From assembly GCA_027493945.1 (NCBI GenBank), contig JAOSJU010000001.1, positions 3,282,484-3,346,483 of the forward strand: a stretch of DNA of 64,000 bases. The letters are read 5' to 3'. A program made the position numbers and the translations under genes. This DNA is from Burkholderiaceae bacterium. GTDB taxonomy: Bacteria > Pseudomonadota > Gammaproteobacteria > Burkholderiales > Burkholderiaceae_E. The notes under the pieces were generated by a model. The model was not told where the DNA came from, searched no databases, and was given only the letters and a program-made list of their open reading frames with translations. Each line of letters opens with the position of its first letter. The first letter of the stretch is position 1. Of this stretch, positions 61,964 through 64,000 are shown piece by piece.

Positions 61964-63139
61964 TCAGCCCCCCAGAGGAAGTTCGCCCCGGGCGAGGTGT
62001 TCGCCGAGCACGTCGAGAAAGCGGCTGCACGCCTCGAGTTGCGCGACCTCGACGTATTCGTCGGGCTGGTGCGCCACGCGAATGTCCCCCGGGCCGCAGA
62101 CGATGGTGGGCACGCCGATTTCCTGCAGGATGCCGGCCTCGGTGCCGAAGCTCACGCGGCCCGCCGACAGGTGGCCGCACAGCGGCATGATCGCCTGCGC
62201 CAGGTAGACGTTGCCGCGCTCGTCGAGCGCCGGCGTGTCGAAGATCTCCTCGAACGCGATCGCCGTATCGGCCGAGATCGCGCGCATCGCGGGCAGGAGC
62301 ACGTCGTCGCAATACGCGCGGATCTCGCCCAGCACGTCGGCCGAGCGCGTGCCGGGCAGCGTGCGGATCTCGAGCAGGAATTCGCAGTCTTTCGCGGTGA
62401 TGTTGTGCGCGGTGCCGCCCTCGATGCGCCCGACGTGCACGCTCGTGTGCGGGAACTCGAAGCCGTCGTGGCGCGCGGCCGCGTTCAGCCGCTTCTGCAA
62501 CGCGTTGGCGAAGACGATGATTTCGGCCGCGCACTCCACCGCCGACACGCCCTGGTCGCGCAGCGACGAATGCACCGAATGGCCGCGCACCTTCACGCGA
62601 TATCCGGCCGAGCCCTTGTTCGCGATGACCACCTGCATCGAAGTGGGCTCGCCGATGATGCACGCCGCCGGCCGCACCGGCGCGGTCGCCATCTGCGCCG
62701 CGAGCTGGCGCATGCCGCGCATGTTCGTCTCCTCGTTGTACGACAGCGCGATGTGCACCGGCATGCGCAGTCGCGCGCGCGCGAAGCGCGGCGCCGCCTC
62801 GAGAACGCAGGCGATGAAGCCCTTCATGTCGGCCGAGCCGCGCGCGTACAGCCGGCCGTCGCGCCCGGCGAGCGTGAACGGGTCGGAACTCCACGCCTGG
62901 CCCGCCACGGGCACCACGTCGGAGTGCCCCGACAGCATCAGCCCGGGACGATCCTCGGGGCCGATGGTCGCGAACAGGTTGGCCTTGCCGGGCTCGTCGC
63001 CGTGCTGCACCTGCGTGCGCGCGCCGCAGGCCTGCAGCCGCTCCGCGGCCCAGTCGATCAGCGCGATGTTCGGCCGCGCGCTCACGGTGTCGAAGGCGAC
63101 CAGACGGCCGAGGGTTTCGATGACTGCTGCAAGGTCCAT
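61964..63139 (-). CDS. argE: Acetylornithine deacetylase
   Basis: LMLSGHSDVVPVAGQAWSSDPFTLAGRDGRLYARGSADMKGFIACVLEAAP...IGEPTSMQVVIANKGSAGYRVKVRGHSVHSS...GTEAGILQEIGVPTIVCGPGDI. Confidence 0.92.
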   Translation of the reverse strand: MDLAAVIETLGRLVAFDTVSARPNIALIDWAAERLQACGARTQVQHGDEPGKANLFATIGPEDRPGLMLSGHSDVVPVAGQAWSSDPFTLAGRDGRLYARGSADMKGFIACVLEAAPRFARARLRMPVHIALSYNEETNMRGMRQLAAQMATAPVRPAACIIGEPTSMQVVIANKGSAGYRVKVRGHSVHSSLRDQGVSAVECAAEIIVFANALQKRLNAAARHDGFEFPHTSVHVGRIEGGTAHNITAKDCEFLLEIRTLPGTRSADVLGEIRAYCDDVLLPAMRAISADTAIAFEEIFDTPALDERGNVYLAQAIMPLCGHLSAGRVSFGTEAGILQEIGVPTIVCGPGDIRVAHQPDEYVEVAQLEACSRFLDVLGEHLARGELPLGG

Positions 63140-63298
63140 GTCGGCGGCTCCGGGCTCAAGCGAGGGCGTTCGTGGTGTGAACAGGCCCCGGCTGTCCGTC
63201 GAAGATACCGGAAAGCGACCGCGGTCCGCAGTACAGTGTCGGCGCGTGCAGTGTCGGCGGGGCGGGGCCCCGGGGCCGCGAACCGGAGGAATCGCCCC

Positions 63299-64000
63299 AT
63301 GCAAGCGACCGGATGTGACTGGATCGTCGTCGGCGCCGGCATCGCCGGGGCCTCGCTCGCGTACTGGCTGGCGCCGCACGGGCGCGTCGTCGTCCTGGAG
63401 CGCGAGACGCAGCCCGGTTACCACGCGAGCGGCCGCTCGGCCGCGCTCTACCTGCCGAGCTACGGGCCCGCGCAGGTCAGGGCACTGACGCTGGCCAGCC
63501 GCGATTTCCTGTCGAGCCCGCCGGCCGGGTTCTCCGCAGCGCCGATCCTTTCGCCACGCGGCGCGCTCACCATCGGCACGAGCACGCAGCGCGAACTGCT
63601 CGAGCGCCACCACGACTCGGTGCGCGCGCTGGGCATCGAGGCGATCCGGCTCGATGTGCAACAGGCCCGCGAGCAGGTGCCGGTGCTGCGCGAAGACGTG
63701 GTCGCCGGCGGTGTGCTGGAGCCCGACGCGTTCGACATCGACGTGAGCGCGTTGCTGCAAGGCTTCCTGCGCGGCGTGCGCGCGCACGGCGGGACGGTCG
63801 AATGCGGCATTGAGGCGCGCGAGATCGCGCGCGAAGGCGCCGACTGGGTGGTCGGCGACGGGCTGCGCCGCTGGCGCGCGCCGCTGCTGGTCGATGCCGC
63901 GGGTGCGTGGGCCGACGCGCTGGCGGCGCTGGCAGGCGTGGCGCGGCTGGGGCTGCAGCCGAAGCGGCGCAGCGCGTTCCTGTTCCGTCCGCCCGAGGCG
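63299..64000 (+). CDS. FAD-dependent oxidoreductase (DAO family), truncated by the window end
   Basis: MQATGCDWIVVGAGIAGASLAYWLAPHGRVVVLERETQPGYHASGRSAALYLPSYGPAQVRALTLASRDFL (GxGIAG dinucleotide-binding motif). Confidence 0.88.
   Translation, partial: MQATGCDWIVVGAGIAGASLAYWLAPHGRVVVLERETQPGYHASGRSAALYLPSYGPAQVRALTLASRDFLSSPPAGFSAAPILSPRGALTIGTSTQRELLERHHDSVRALGIEAIRLDVQQAREQVPVLREDVVAGGVLEPDAFDIDVSALLQGFLRGVRAHGGTVECGIEAREIAREGADWVVGDGLRRWRAPLLVDAAGAWADALAALAGVARLGLQPKRRSAFLFRPPEA

Overview
High-GC, Burkholderiales-like chromosomal window made mostly of housekeeping genes. Left to right: purM (partial), AI-2E/PerM transporter, hda, HAD phosphatase, pcnB, folK, DUF486/DMT protein, deoxynucleoside kinase, panC, galE, manC, thpR-like, phoB-phoR, phoU-pstB-pstA-pstC-pstS, arsC-acr3, two acyl-CoA dehydrogenases, CPA1 antiporter, tRNA-Leu(CAA), a lipid operon (CFA-synthase-like methyltransferase, FAD oxidoreductase, PAP2), queA, tgt, yajC-secD-secF, cytochrome b561 and c', purB, GST, a lipoprotein, mnmA, NUDIX, pntAA-pntAB-(small ORF)-pntB, ccmIABCDEFGH, argE, and a partial FAD oxidoreductase. 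Two signals stand out. (1) At about 1.7-2.2 kb and 7.4-8.15 kb there is a family of intergenic hairpin elements. A related, highly structured core is enclosed by long inverted arms that differ completely between loci, including perfect arms of 71, 54 and 27 bp. (2) At about 45.1-54.5 kb, between pntB and the ccm operon, there is a compositionally distinct segment with coenzyme F420 genes (npdG-like, cofC, cofD, cofE), a TRAP transporter, an MFS transporter and a decayed pyruvate carboxylase fragment. A small MITE-like element with a half copy is also present. Many conserved genes carry single apparent frameshifts (secD, phoR, ccmA, ccmC, ccmF, cofD, acr3 and others), which look more like sequence errors than biology. 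All calls come from reading the sequence and ORF track. No searches were run.
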